Shown here in pieces: positions 8,785 through 15,178 of a stretch of DNA of 15,178 nt. Source of the DNA: DASZGI01 sp035938995 (lineage in GTDB: Bacteria > Actinomycetota > Actinomycetes > Streptomycetales > Catenulisporaceae); contig NZ_DASZGI010000120.1 in NCBI RefSeq assembly GCF_035938995.1, forward strand, positions 1 to 15,178, written 5' to 3'. The notes below the pieces were generated by a model. It was not told the DNA's origin. It was given only the letters and a program-made list of their open reading frames with translations, and made no database searches. The translations under genes were made by a program, and so were the position numbers. Every line of letters starts with the position of its first letter. Position 1 is the stretch's first letter.

Positions 8785-9274
8785 GGCGCGATGCCGCCTT
8801 GCGGGGCCCTACTGTCGCGATAACACTTCTTGATCCAAGGTGAAGCGGTCGTCATCCGCCATCGGTTGTGCGGGCGCCGGCTTGATGCTTCCTCCCCCAA
8901 GCCGACCAGTGCGGATGGCGCTCGAGTCATGTCTACAGTTTGATGAGAAGGGTGGCGAGCATATGGCGAACCTCGAGCTGTCAACGGGACGATGAACTCC
9001 TTAGCCGCCGCCGCGCGGCGCTATGGCGCACCGCTTCAAGGAAGACGTACCTTTCCGCTCCCTGGAACGCCTCCGGTATCTCCCGGAGCAGCGCCAGACC
9101 AGCCTTGTCCCCCGGTCCCGCCCTCGCTACGGCCGCCGCAGCGGGCCCCTGCCCCCGCGCGGAGTCCGTCCCCGTGCCGTACATCGTCAATCCACTCCCT
9201 AAGTCCATTCGCCCCGTGACGGTGCCCGCATCCAGGGAACCAGCGCGGTGCAGCCGGCTCCAGGAAAAAGACCG

Positions 9275-9446
9275 GAACTTTCGCGACGGCGCCGGCCGCG
9301 TCGTGACCCAACGAGGTGGTGATCGCGCTGGTCGCAGATACCGATGGGTTTCGCATTGCAGCAGCCCGATCGCGTCGTAGGTGAAGGTGGTGGAGTAGCC
9401 GGTCTTGCCCTGGTCGATCAGCGCGTTGACGTTGGCGCTCGCAGGT
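9275..9446 (-). pseudogene. Likely remnant of an RHS/YD-repeat gene, frameshifted
   Basis: One minus frame reads NALIDQGKTGYSTTFTYDAI across about 9443-9365, which contains a canonical YD motif (TTFTYDAIG, Y codon 9379-9377). About 25 codons further on, but in another frame, comes TTSLGHDAAGAV (H codon 9305-9303), which resembles a second, degraded YD motif (normally LGYDAAGNV). The spacing is near that of YD repeats and the frame change indicates decay. No start, RBS or intact frame supports a live gene. The orientation matches the RHS gene at the left edge. A chance resemblance cannot be excluded. Confidence 0.35.
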
Positions 9447-9552
9447 CATGGGCAGCAGATTGCCGGTGCCGTGCATGGCCGATCAGTGTCCGCGCATCGG
9501 CTAGTAGAGTGATCACCTGGACGCTTACCAGCCGCCTTCGGGGGGTTCCGCC

Positions 9553-11952
9553 GTGCAGTTCGCCGAGTTGCTCAACACCGAACGCCGCGCCCGCGGCCTG
9601 ACCCAGGAACAGCTCGCCGAGCGGGCCGGGGTCAGCAGCCGGTCCATCCGGACCCTGGAATCCGGCTCGGTCAAGCCGCGGCGCGGCACGGTCGAGGCGC
9701 TGGGCTCGGCTCTGCAGCTCGACCCGGGCCAGCTCCAACTGCTGCTCTGGGCCGCCGGGTTCGGCCTGCAGTACCGGGCGACCGGTTCCGCGCCCCTCGC
9801 GGCCCGCCCCGTCCCGGCCCAACTGCCGCGGGACCTGCCCGACTTCGTGGGCCGGGCCGACACCACTGACGCCCTGGCCGGGGAGTTGCTCGGCGCCGCG
9901 GCCGGGCGGCGGGCCGGGGTCGCGGCCATCAGCGGGCTCGGCGGCCTGGGCAAGACCACGCTCGCCGTGCACATCGCGCACCGGCTGCGCGCCGCCTTCC
10001 CGGACGGGCAGCTGTTCGTCGACCTCGGCGGTGGCCTCGGGCCCGGCCGCGACCCGGACGTGCTGCTCGACCGGATGCTGCGCGACCTCGGCGTCTTCAT
10101 GGTCGACATCCCCTTCGGCGTGGCGGCCAAGTCCGCCCTGCTGCGCACCGTGACCGCGGACCGCCGGATCCTGTTCGTGCTCGACGACGCGCACGACAGC
10201 GCACAGGTGCGCCCGCTGCTGCCCGGCTCGGCCGGCTGCGCGGTTCTGATCACCAGTCGGCGGTACCTGGCCGCCCTCGACGGGGTCCGCCATGCCGGCC
10301 TCGAGCCCTTCACCGCCGAGCAGGCCGGCGAACTCGTCGACCGGGTCCGCGCCGCCACCGGTCCGCGCCCGGCGGACGGGCTGCGGACGGCAGACCTGGC
10401 CGGCGTGCTCGAACGCTGCGGCGGGCTGCCGCTGGCCGTGCGCATCGTCGCCGCCCGGATGGCCGGGCCGGTCGACGCGGGCCGAGCCTCGTTCACCGCC
10501 GCCCTCGACCGCCCCCGAGCCTGGCTCGACAGCCTCGAAGTCGAGGACGTGTCGGTCCGCAACACCATCGCGGCCAGCATGAGCGCGCTCGACGGCCACG
10601 CCCAGCGCGGCGTGCTCGCCCGACGCGCGCTGGGCTTCTTCGGCCGCTGGCCCGGCGGAGCGCTGCCGGCGCCGGTCGTCGCCGTCGGACTCGGCGTCCC
10701 GACCGCGGCCGGCGAGGCAGCACTCGACTACCTGCTCGAGCTCAGCCTGGTCGAGCGGACCCCCGGATCGGCGACCGCAACGCCGCGCTACCTGCCGCAC
10801 GACCTAGTCCGGGTCTGCGCAGCGGAGCAGGACGAAGCCGCAGCGGCCGGGCCCGACGGTGCCGTATCGGCGGCGGACCGCGCCGCCGCACCAGCCAGGA
10901 GTATGTCCGTCGCCTCGTCCACCGCTCCGGCCGAGGACCCGATCCGTACCGTCTTCGACTGGTACACCCACGCCCTCGACCGCGCGGTGGCCGTGTTCGC
11001 GGACTACTTCATAAGACCCGAACTGCCGCCCGGCACGCCGCCCGACCTCCCCGAGTTCACCGATCGCCCCGCCGCCCTCGCCTGGTGCGAGGCCGAGTAC
11101 GGCAACGTGCTCGCCCTGGTGCGCTACGGCGCGCAACACCGCTGGGACACCTCCACCGCCCGGCTGTCCCTGCTCGCCATGCCGTTCGGCGAGCAGATGA
11201 TGCGGATGAGCGAGTGGATCGAGACCCACCGGATCGGCCTCGAATGCGCACGCCACATCGGCGACCGCCACTTCGAGGGCCGACTGCTGACCGGGCTGGC
11301 GGCAGCCTACCGCTGGAGCGCCTGGTACGACCTGGCCGCCGAGGCCGCGGACGGCGCGCTGACCGTCTTCCGCGAACTCGGCGACCGGGCGCGCATCGGC
11401 GTGTTGCTGGTCACGCGGGGCCGGATCATGCAGCACCTCGGCGACCATCCCGCCGCCGCCGCTGCCTTCACCGAGGCCATGGAGTTCCTGCGCGGCGGCG
11501 AGTCCGGGCCCTACTGGTACGCGTCGGCGATCAACGAGCTGGGCATTTCGCTGACCCGCGGCGGCGACCCGGCGGCCGGCGCGGCCCGCCAGCGCGAGGC
11601 CCTGCAGGCCGCACGCGCCGCCGGGCTCGGGCACTATGAGCCGGTCGTGCTGCTCAACCTCTCCATATCCCTCACACTCGCGGGTGACCTGGCCGCGGCC
11701 ACCGAGGCCGTCGAGAGCGCGGAGGCGGAGGCAGGCCGGCTGAGCCAACCGGTCCTGGTGGCCGAGATCCTGCGGCAGCGCGGCGAGATCGCCGCCGCGA
11801 CGGGCTTCATCGGCCGCGCCATCGCCCTGCTGCGCGAATCGCTCGCCGGGCTGAGCGGCCAGGACGGCCCGGAGGCGGACGAGATCCGGGCCCGGCTGGC
11901 CGAACTGGTCGGGCTTGAGCACGTGACCGGCGCGGACACCTACGGGATCTGA
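9553..11952 (+). CDS. XRE-HTH / NB-ARC / TPR STAND-type transcriptional regulator
   Basis: 799 residues from GTG 9553, with a G6 run about 7 nt upstream. Residues 1-65 are an XRE-family HTH (LLNTERRARGLTQEQLAERA, then SIRTLESGSVKPRRGT). LPRDLPDFVGR at 91-101 is the usual linker into an NB-ARC NTPase. Walker A is GLGGLGKTT at 128-136, Walker B is ILFVLDDA at 206-213, LITSRR is at 232-237 and the GLPLAV motif is at 291-296. A winged-helix-like region follows, then TPR-like helical repeats from about residue 470 to the end (for example GDHPAAAAAFTEAMEFL). This is the AfsR/SARP-like architecture but with an XRE head instead of a BTAD/OmpR head. ATP-dependent oligomeric switching is inferred from the STAND family; the ligand and targets are unknown. 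A TAGAGT at 9505-9510 may be its -10. Confidence 0.85.
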   Translation: MQFAELLNTERRARGLTQEQLAERAGVSSRSIRTLESGSVKPRRGTVEALGSALQLDPGQLQLLLWAAGFGLQYRATGSAPLAARPVPAQLPRDLPDFVGRADTTDALAGELLGAAAGRRAGVAAISGLGGLGKTTLAVHIAHRLRAAFPDGQLFVDLGGGLGPGRDPDVLLDRMLRDLGVFMVDIPFGVAAKSALLRTVTADRRILFVLDDAHDSAQVRPLLPGSAGCAVLITSRRYLAALDGVRHAGLEPFTAEQAGELVDRVRAATGPRPADGLRTADLAGVLERCGGLPLAVRIVAARMAGPVDAGRASFTAALDRPRAWLDSLEVEDVSVRNTIAASMSALDGHAQRGVLARRALGFFGRWPGGALPAPVVAVGLGVPTAAGEAALDYLLELSLVERTPGSATATPRYLPHDLVRVCAAEQDEAAAAGPDGAVSAADRAAAPARSMSVASSTAPAEDPIRTVFDWYTHALDRAVAVFADYFIRPELPPGTPPDLPEFTDRPAALAWCEAEYGNVLALVRYGAQHRWDTSTARLSLLAMPFGEQMMRMSEWIETHRIGLECARHIGDRHFEGRLLTGLAAAYRWSAWYDLAAEAADGALTVFRELGDRARIGVLLVTRGRIMQHLGDHPAAAAAFTEAMEFLRGGESGPYWYASAINELGISLTRGGDPAAGAARQREALQAARAAGLGHYEPVVLLNLSISLTLAGDLAAATEAVESAEAEAGRLSQPVLVAEILRQRGEIAAATGFIGRAIALLRESLAGLSGQDGPEADEIRARLAELVGLEHVTGADTYGI

Positions 11953-11972
11953 GCTTGAGGGGAACGGACACT

Positions 11973-11988
11973 GCGCGGAATGCCGCGC
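11973..11988. terminator. Short hairpin between convergent genes
   Basis: GCGCGG (11973-11978) pairs with CCGCGC (11983-11988) around an AATG loop, 20 nt after the NB-ARC regulator stop and 26 nt beyond the stop of the convergent acetyltransferase. The stem is only 6 bp but all G/C. It is a reasonable candidate bidirectional terminator in the 62-nt gap. Confidence 0.4.
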
Positions 11989-12014
11989 CACACCGCGATT
12001 GCGCCGGCCCGCTT

Positions 12015-13004
12015 TCAGCGTTCGACCGCGACTGCGGTCAAGTCCACGGGTACTCCGCCCAAGCGCAATTTGTAGTCCTGGGCGCCCTTGAGGAAATCGA
12101 ACCGCAGACCGCTGTCGAGACTGCGTTCCACGAGAAGGGAGACCAGCACCACGCCGGGCGCCAGGCCCGACTCAGCCGTCAATGACATGTCATATGACAT
12201 GTTGTAGATATAGGCGGTGTCCCTGTGCCGCAGCATGATGGCCGACGCGAGCGGGCGGCCCGAGGCCCGAAGCTCCACGACGTGGCCGGTGTCGGCGGCG
12301 GCGAGTTCGGTGAGCACCGCCCTGAGGAAGCCGCCGTAATCGGCCACGAATCCGCTCGTCGCCGCACTCGCGCAAGCCTTCCAGGCCAGGAGCCGTTCCA
12401 GCAGGTCGAGTACTGTCTCGGGCGTGGACGCGACGAGTTCGAGCTCGCCGACCGCCTCGATCAACCGGTTGCGTTTGCGAAGTACGTCCGCGCGGCGCTT
12501 GGAGTTCAGGCCCGCGAGATAGCCCTGCGGAGCCTCGTCGATTCTCGGAGCCTGGTCGTAGGTGCCGGCGACAGCGCTCGGCGCTCTGCGCAACGCCTCG
12601 TCGATCATCGCCTGAGCCGCTGCGTCGTCGTTCACGAGCCCGGCGAGGTGTGCCCGGGACCAGGGCAGGCCGTCGAACATCCACTCGCCCAGCGCGGCGG
12701 CGACTTCCTTCTCCCGCCCGGCAATCGCGATCGGCCCCATGTAATCGACGACGTCCCGGCCTCCGGCGAAGGACAGGAGATCCGCGTCCACTTCGAACGC
12801 GCAGATCCCGACGATGTCTTCGTCATCGACGACCCTGGCCGTGACAAGCCGGGATTCCGGGTTCTTCGCCAGCCTGTCGCGCCACCAAGGCAGCAGAAAG
12901 CGACTCGCGTGGAACGCAGTCCCCTGCGACACCGCGAACCCGTCCCACCAGGGGGCACTGAGCGCACCGTCACCGAACTCAGCGAAAACCTCGACGTCTC
13001 CCAT
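12015..13004 (-). CDS. CelD/BioF2-like GNAT family acetyltransferase
   Basis: 329 residues from ATG 13004. The frame is open further upstream but runs through the tRNA-Cys gene, so the long form is rejected. The ribosome site is weak (GGTCGAG), so the exact start is less certain than the gene. The N-terminal half has FLLPWWRDRLAK (37-48) and VVDDEDIVGICAFE; the C-terminal half (about 160-320) has LNSKRRADVLRKRNRL, VVELRASGRPLASAIML and the closing signature FDFLKGAQDYKLRLG (302-316). These mark the Acetyltransf_6 (BioF2-like) GNAT fold, annotated CelD/BcsL-like in actinomycetes. The acceptor substrate is unknown; relatives act on cell-surface or peptidoglycan-type molecules. It is convergent with the NB-ARC regulator and co-oriented with tRNA-Cys, which lies 154 nt upstream. 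A 4-bp TGCG/CGCA stem at 13099-13110 may help end the tRNA transcript. Confidence 0.8.
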   Translation of the reverse strand: MGDVEVFAEFGDGALSAPWWDGFAVSQGTAFHASRFLLPWWRDRLAKNPESRLVTARVVDDEDIVGICAFEVDADLLSFAGGRDVVDYMGPIAIAGREKEVAAALGEWMFDGLPWSRAHLAGLVNDDAAAQAMIDEALRRAPSAVAGTYDQAPRIDEAPQGYLAGLNSKRRADVLRKRNRLIEAVGELELVASTPETVLDLLERLLAWKACASAATSGFVADYGGFLRAVLTELAAADTGHVVELRASGRPLASAIMLRHRDTAYIYNMSYDMSLTAESGLAPGVVLVSLLVERSLDSGLRFDFLKGAQDYKLRLGGVPVDLTAVAVER

Positions 13005-13158
13005 GGCTCGACCGCTGCTCCCCACCTTGGGCCGTCGTGTGGTCTGTGCGCAGCTTGTTAAATCAGTGGTTCCCCTAGAGCGTTCCCGTGGCGGCAGATG
13101 CGAAAACGCAGCCGTCGATACGGCGCGTCGGCTCGCGTTCGACAGAGAATCGGATACG

Positions 13159-13230
13159 AGGCGGAGACGGGAATTGAACCCGTGTGCAAGGCTTTGCAGG
13201 CCTCGTCCTAAGCCACTCGGACACTCCGCC
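13159..13230 (-). tRNA. tRNA-Cys (anticodon GCA)
   Basis: 72 nt fold as a clean cloverleaf on the minus strand. The acceptor is GGCGGAG (13230-13224) with CTCCGCC (13166-13160). The D stem is TCC/GGA. The anticodon stem is GAGGC/GCCTT around the loop CTGCAAA, giving anticodon GCA. A 4-nt variable loop (GCAC) follows, then the T arm ACGGG/CCCGT with loop TTCAATT. The discriminator is U73, the identity base for cysteine. CCA is not encoded, as is common in actinomycetes. Confidence 0.95.
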
Positions 13231-13615
13231 GACGAGGGCGACCGCGATAAAGCGCGGCCGACCCGAAAAGGGACGTTCAGAAGAGAGGGCGAACCCGCCG
13301 TCAACAGCAGGTGTGCCCGAGACAGCCCGCACACAGCGCGCTGGCCTGCCGTCGCAAATCGACGTGCAGGCGGGCGACGAGCAGCTCGCTACGGACCATG
13401 CTAAGACTTTGACACGCAGCGCGCACCACGTCAACGGCCTATCGGTCGTCGCCACTCCGACGCTCCCCGGCTCTCAACACGAGCGCTCACATGATCGCGA
13501 TGAGAGCCGCATCGCGATGTTGACGCCCCAATCCCGTAACGCATAACGTGGACAATGACGTCGAGTATCGCCGTTAAGGCGAAGTGGTCGCGGGTCTGGG
13601 AATTGGAGGCGGATC
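13231..13615. promoter_or_regulatory. Gap between tRNA-Cys and the leader peptide; promoter and repeated element at 13494-13549
   Basis: No gene is supported in 13231-13493, which must hold the leftward tRNA promoter (not recognised with confidence). For the rightward operon, TTGACG at 13520-13525 and TAACGT at 13544-13549 are separated by 18 nt, a good housekeeping-type promoter. The start of transcription would be near 13556, giving about 60 nt before the leader GTG. Directly upstream, ATCGCGATG occurs twice in direct repeat (13494-13502 and 13511-13519), 17 bp apart, with the second copy abutting the -35. The core ATCGCGAT is itself palindromic. This looks like a tandem operator. Confidence 0.55.
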
Positions 13616-13738
13616 GTGCAGCATGCGTGTGCACCGATCGCCATCCCTCCCGGCGGTCTCAGGGTCCTGTCGTTCTCGCGACGGCGCCACATCGATCTGC
13701 AGCGTGTCACCAGCTGCCTGTGTCGCTCCTCGCGCTGA
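13616..13738 (+). CDS. Cysteine-type attenuator leader peptide
   Basis: 40 codons plus TGA, starting at GTG 13616 with a perfect GGAGG (13605-13609) 6 nt upstream. The C-terminal half reads SRRRHIDLQRVTSCLCRSSR, which is the signature of the short actinobacterial proteins annotated as putative leader peptides (RR-HVDL-R-SS-C-R) upstream of sulfur-assimilation genes. Cys codons fall at 13628, 13715 and 13721, the last two as TGC-CTG-TGT five codons before the end. The usual reading is that cysteinyl-tRNA shortage stalls the ribosome at these codons and changes folding of the downstream RNA, switching on sulfur-scavenging genes. It precedes a structured 173-nt gap, a DUF1684 remnant and an SsuD-type monooxygenase, which fits. 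The attenuation itself is inferred. Confidence 0.85.
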   Translation: MQHACAPIAIPPGGLRVLSFSRRRHIDLQRVTSCLCRSSR

Positions 13739-13911
13739 CACGACCACTCGCCAGGCGCTGCTGACAGCGCCGTCTTCGTGAGACTCCCCGCCGGCCGTTG
13801 ACATGGTCGCCGCGTTCACGCTAATCCCCGCCCCCGCGGCGTCGGGGCGTCGGGGCGTCGGGGGCGACCATCGGCCGCACATGATCGAGACGATTCCATG
13901 AGGGACGGAAC
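13739..13911 (+). promoter_or_regulatory. Structured attenuator region after the leader peptide
   Basis: Several exclusive foldings are possible. GGCGCTG (13754-13760) pairs with CAGCGCC (13765-13771) around CTGA. ATGGTCGCC (13803-13811) pairs with GGCGACCAT (13863-13871), 9 bp. CGCCCCCG (13829-13836) pairs with CGGGGGCG (13859-13866), 8 bp. The last two share bases 13863-13866 and cannot form fully together. CGTCGGGG is repeated three times in tandem at 13840-13863. The next gene's RBS (GAGGGACGG, 13900-13908) can pair 8 of 9 bases with CCATCCCTC (13641-13649) in the leader ORF. A second, weaker promoter (TTGACA 13798-13803, N18, TAATCC 13822-13827) is possible. Confidence 0.5.
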
Positions 13912-14136
13912 ATGACTGTCCAGGACGTCGCTGTCGACCTCGAGACGTTTGCCCGCGAGTGGCGGGACTGGCGCAGCCGGCAGCAGGCCCAGTTGGCCGA
14001 CGCACACGGCTTTTTATCCATCACCAAGCGCGCCGGCCACGACATCCTGCGGCCACGCCATCCCGAAAACCGGCTGCCGGTCGCCATCGAGGCCGGCGAG
14101 AAGATCCCTCGCGGGCACCGGCGAGTCACCGGATGA
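13912..14136 (+). CDS. Internally deleted DUF1684 protein (N- and C-termini only)
   Basis: 74 residues from ATG 13912, with an AGGG 7 nt upstream (GAGGGACGG, 13900-13908). Residues about 10-38 (FAREWRDWRSRQQAQLADAH, then GFLSIT) match the start of DUF1684 proteins (EW-xW-x-R...PHGFL-x-T). Residues about 50-64 (HPENRLPVAIEAGEK) match the last strand of the same family (PPPENxLPVxVxAGEK). Full-length members are about 250-280 residues, so roughly 200 internal residues are missing, including the whole beta core. The frame is intact across the join. Its stop overlaps the monooxygenase ATG (ATGA at 14133-14136), implying translational coupling. As a protein it is probably non-functional; it may survive because ribosomes reach the next gene through it. 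DUF1684 function is unknown to me. It could instead be called a pseudogene. Confidence 0.65.
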   Translation: MTVQDVAVDLETFAREWRDWRSRQQAQLADAHGFLSITKRAGHDILRPRHPENRLPVAIEAGEKIPRGHRRVTG

Positions 14137-15178
14137 ACACTCCGCCAGCCGTCAGCACACGCTTGTCCCCGACTCCGGGCGACCATTCCGACGTTGACTC
14201 GCATACGGCGAGCGAATTTCTCTGGTACATCCCCAACACCGTCGAACCGGGCCACCGCGGCGATGACACGACGTCGGGCTGGGGGTCCATCGAATACTCG
14301 ACCGAGCTCGCCCGGGCGGCGGAAGATCACGGCTGGAGCGGCGCACTGCTCGGCACCGGCTGGGGACGCCCGGACACCTTCACCGTCGCCGCCGCGCTCG
14401 CGGCCCAGACCACGACGTTCAAACCCCTGATCGCGATCCGCCCCGGTTACTGGCAGCCGGCCCATTTCGCCAGCGCGGCGGCGACACTCGACCAACTCAG
14501 TCGCGGACGCGTCCTGGTCAACATCGTCAGCGGGCTGGACAACCCGGCCGCGTACGGCGACACACGCACCGATCCCGCGCAGCGATACGCCAGGACGCAG
14601 GAGTTCCTCCATCTGCTGCGGCGCCTGTGGACCGAAGAGAACGTCACGTTCAGCGGCGAGCATTTCCAGGTCTCCGGATCCACGCTCGCTCCCTGCCCCT
14701 ACGGCACCGGCGAACGAACACATCCGACCCTCTATTTCGGGGGCGCATCCGAAGCCGCCGAACGGGTGTCGGCGGCTGAGGCCGACGTGCAGCTCTTCTG
14801 GGGCGAACCCCTCGACCTGCTCGCCGAACGCATCGACCGGCTCACCTCGCTCAGTGGACAACTCGGCCGTCGGCACAAGCCGCTCGAGTTCGGGCTGCGC
14901 ATCACGACGCTGGTACGCGAGACCACCGAGGAAGCGTGGCGCGACGCGCAGAAGAAGGTCGAAGAGCTGGCGACCGGCGCCGGCGAGGGCAGCACCTGGA
15001 CCGGCAACCGCAGCACGGCGGTCGGACAACAGCGGCTCTTCGACCTCGCCGAGCGCGGCGAGGTACTCGACACCTGCCTCTACACCGCCCCGGGCAAGTA
15101 CGGTGGCGGCGGAGCGGCGACGACCTGGCTCGTCGGCTCCCCCGACGACGTCGCCGCGGCGCTGCGGAACTACCGCGA
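14133..15178 (+). CDS. SsuD-type FMNH2-dependent sulfonate monooxygenase (luciferase-like), 3' truncated by window
   Basis: 348 complete codons are visible and the frame is open to the right edge; the family is about 380-400 residues, so only the tail is missing. The start ATG overlaps the upstream stop (ATGA). Family blocks in order: EFLWYIP (28-34), TFTVAAALAAQT (82-93), AIRPGYWQPAHFASAAATLD (101-120), LSRGRVLVNIVSG (122-134), RYARTQEF (151-158), LYFGGASEAAERV (200-212), LFWGEP (221-226), FGLRITTLVRET (253-264) and TTWLVGSP (330-337). These align along the length of E. coli SsuD, which cleaves sulfite from alkanesulfonates with FMNH2 and O2. The leader peptide upstream supports a role in sulfur scavenging. 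Two SsuD positions differ: the Cys54 position is Arg79 and the His228 position is Thr258. The substrate may therefore not be a simple alkanesulfonate, so I give no symbol. A flavin reductase and transporter may follow outside the window. Confidence 0.85.
   Translation, partial: MNTPPAVSTRLSPTPGDHSDVDSHTASEFLWYIPNTVEPGHRGDDTTSGWGSIEYSTELARAAEDHGWSGALLGTGWGRPDTFTVAAALAAQTTTFKPLIAIRPGYWQPAHFASAAATLDQLSRGRVLVNIVSGLDNPAAYGDTRTDPAQRYARTQEFLHLLRRLWTEENVTFSGEHFQVSGSTLAPCPYGTGERTHPTLYFGGASEAAERVSAAEADVQLFWGEPLDLLAERIDRLTSLSGQLGRRHKPLEFGLRITTLVRETTEEAWRDAQKKVEELATGAGEGSTWTGNRSTAVGQQRLFDLAERGEVLDTCLYTAPGKYGGGGAATTWLVGSPDDVAAALRNYR

Larger units (their letters stand above)
8529..9552. other. 1-kb gap without a convincing gene
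   Basis: This lies between the divergent StrR-type and NB-ARC regulators. Open frames here have poor third-position bias or unlikely composition. It holds a compound hairpin at 8593-8624, a candidate leftward promoter with spacer palindrome at 8756-8784, a hairpin at 8781-8802, another at 8878-8904 (CGGCTTG/CAAGCCG, 13-nt loop), a likely YD-repeat remnant at 9275-9446, and a TAGAGT (9505-9510) that could be the -10 of the rightward regulator. The mix suggests decayed mobile or polymorphic sequence next to regulatory DNA. Confidence 0.5.

Noticed and set aside
8981..9184. 67-residue minus-strand frame (starts MYGTGTDSARGQ)
   Set aside because: Third-position GC is only moderate, the RBS spacing is poor and no family is recognised. 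It may be part of the decayed region; not supported enough to call.
13159..13166. tRNA-Cys 3' end as an attachment site for an integrated element
   Set aside because: No direct repeat of the tRNA 3' end and no integrase gene were found in the window.
13005..13334. N-terminal extension of the GNAT acetyltransferase through 13334
   Set aside because: It would translate through the tRNA-Cys gene and has no acetyltransferase-like sequence; MGDVEVF at 13004 is the natural start.
13584..13781. 65-residue + frame starting at 13584, overlapping the leader peptide
   Set aside because: It has poor composition; the overlapping frame from 13616 has the ideal RBS and the conserved leader motif.
13840..13863. 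CGTCGGGG x3 as a possible CRISPR or satellite array
   Set aside because: It is only three 8-nt units with no spacers; better explained as slippage within the attenuator region.

Overview
The window is GC-rich DNA (about 70% by eye) with the codon habits of an actinomycete. It has strong G/C third positions, GGAGG-type ribosome sites, GTG starts, a StrR-type regulator, an NB-ARC/TPR regulator and a tRNA-Cys without an encoded CCA. A Streptomyces- or Catenulispora-like soil actinomycete fits best, but the species cannot be named from the sequence.

Left part (1-7312): two very large exported proteins are divergently transcribed from a shared 322-bp region. Leftward is the N-terminal 648 residues of an RHS/YD-repeat protein cut by the window edge. 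Rightward is a complete 1681-residue secreted multidomain protein: signal peptide, RHS-type N-terminal beta domain, DNRLRE-like domain, FG-GAP/VCBS-like calcium loops, a LamG-like lectin domain and three C-terminal 'LDTR' beta repeats. A strong 13-bp stem terminator separates it from the next, convergent gene.

Middle part (7431-13004): a leftward StrR-family (ParB-fold) pathway regulator carries, inside its own coding sequence, a near-perfect match to the StrR operator. It is followed by about 1 kb without a convincing gene. That gap holds a candidate promoter with a palindrome in its spacer, several hairpins and a likely decayed YD-repeat fragment. Then come a rightward XRE-HTH/NB-ARC/TPR regulator and a convergent leftward CelD/BioF2-type GNAT acetyltransferase.

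Right part (13159-15178): a tRNA-Cys(GCA) gene lies on the minus strand, followed on the plus strand by a sulfur-related operon. This has a promoter with a directly repeated ATCGCGATG element, a 40-codon leader peptide ending in the actinobacterial RRxHxDL...SCLCR signature with Cys codons near its stop, and a structured 173-nt gap. Next is a 74-residue internally deleted DUF1684 gene whose stop overlaps (ATGA) the start of an SsuD-type FMNH2-dependent monooxygenase, which is cut by the right edge. I read this as a cysteine-responsive attenuation system controlling organosulfur acquisition. The leader peptide and the shrunken DUF1684 gene are the most interesting items here.
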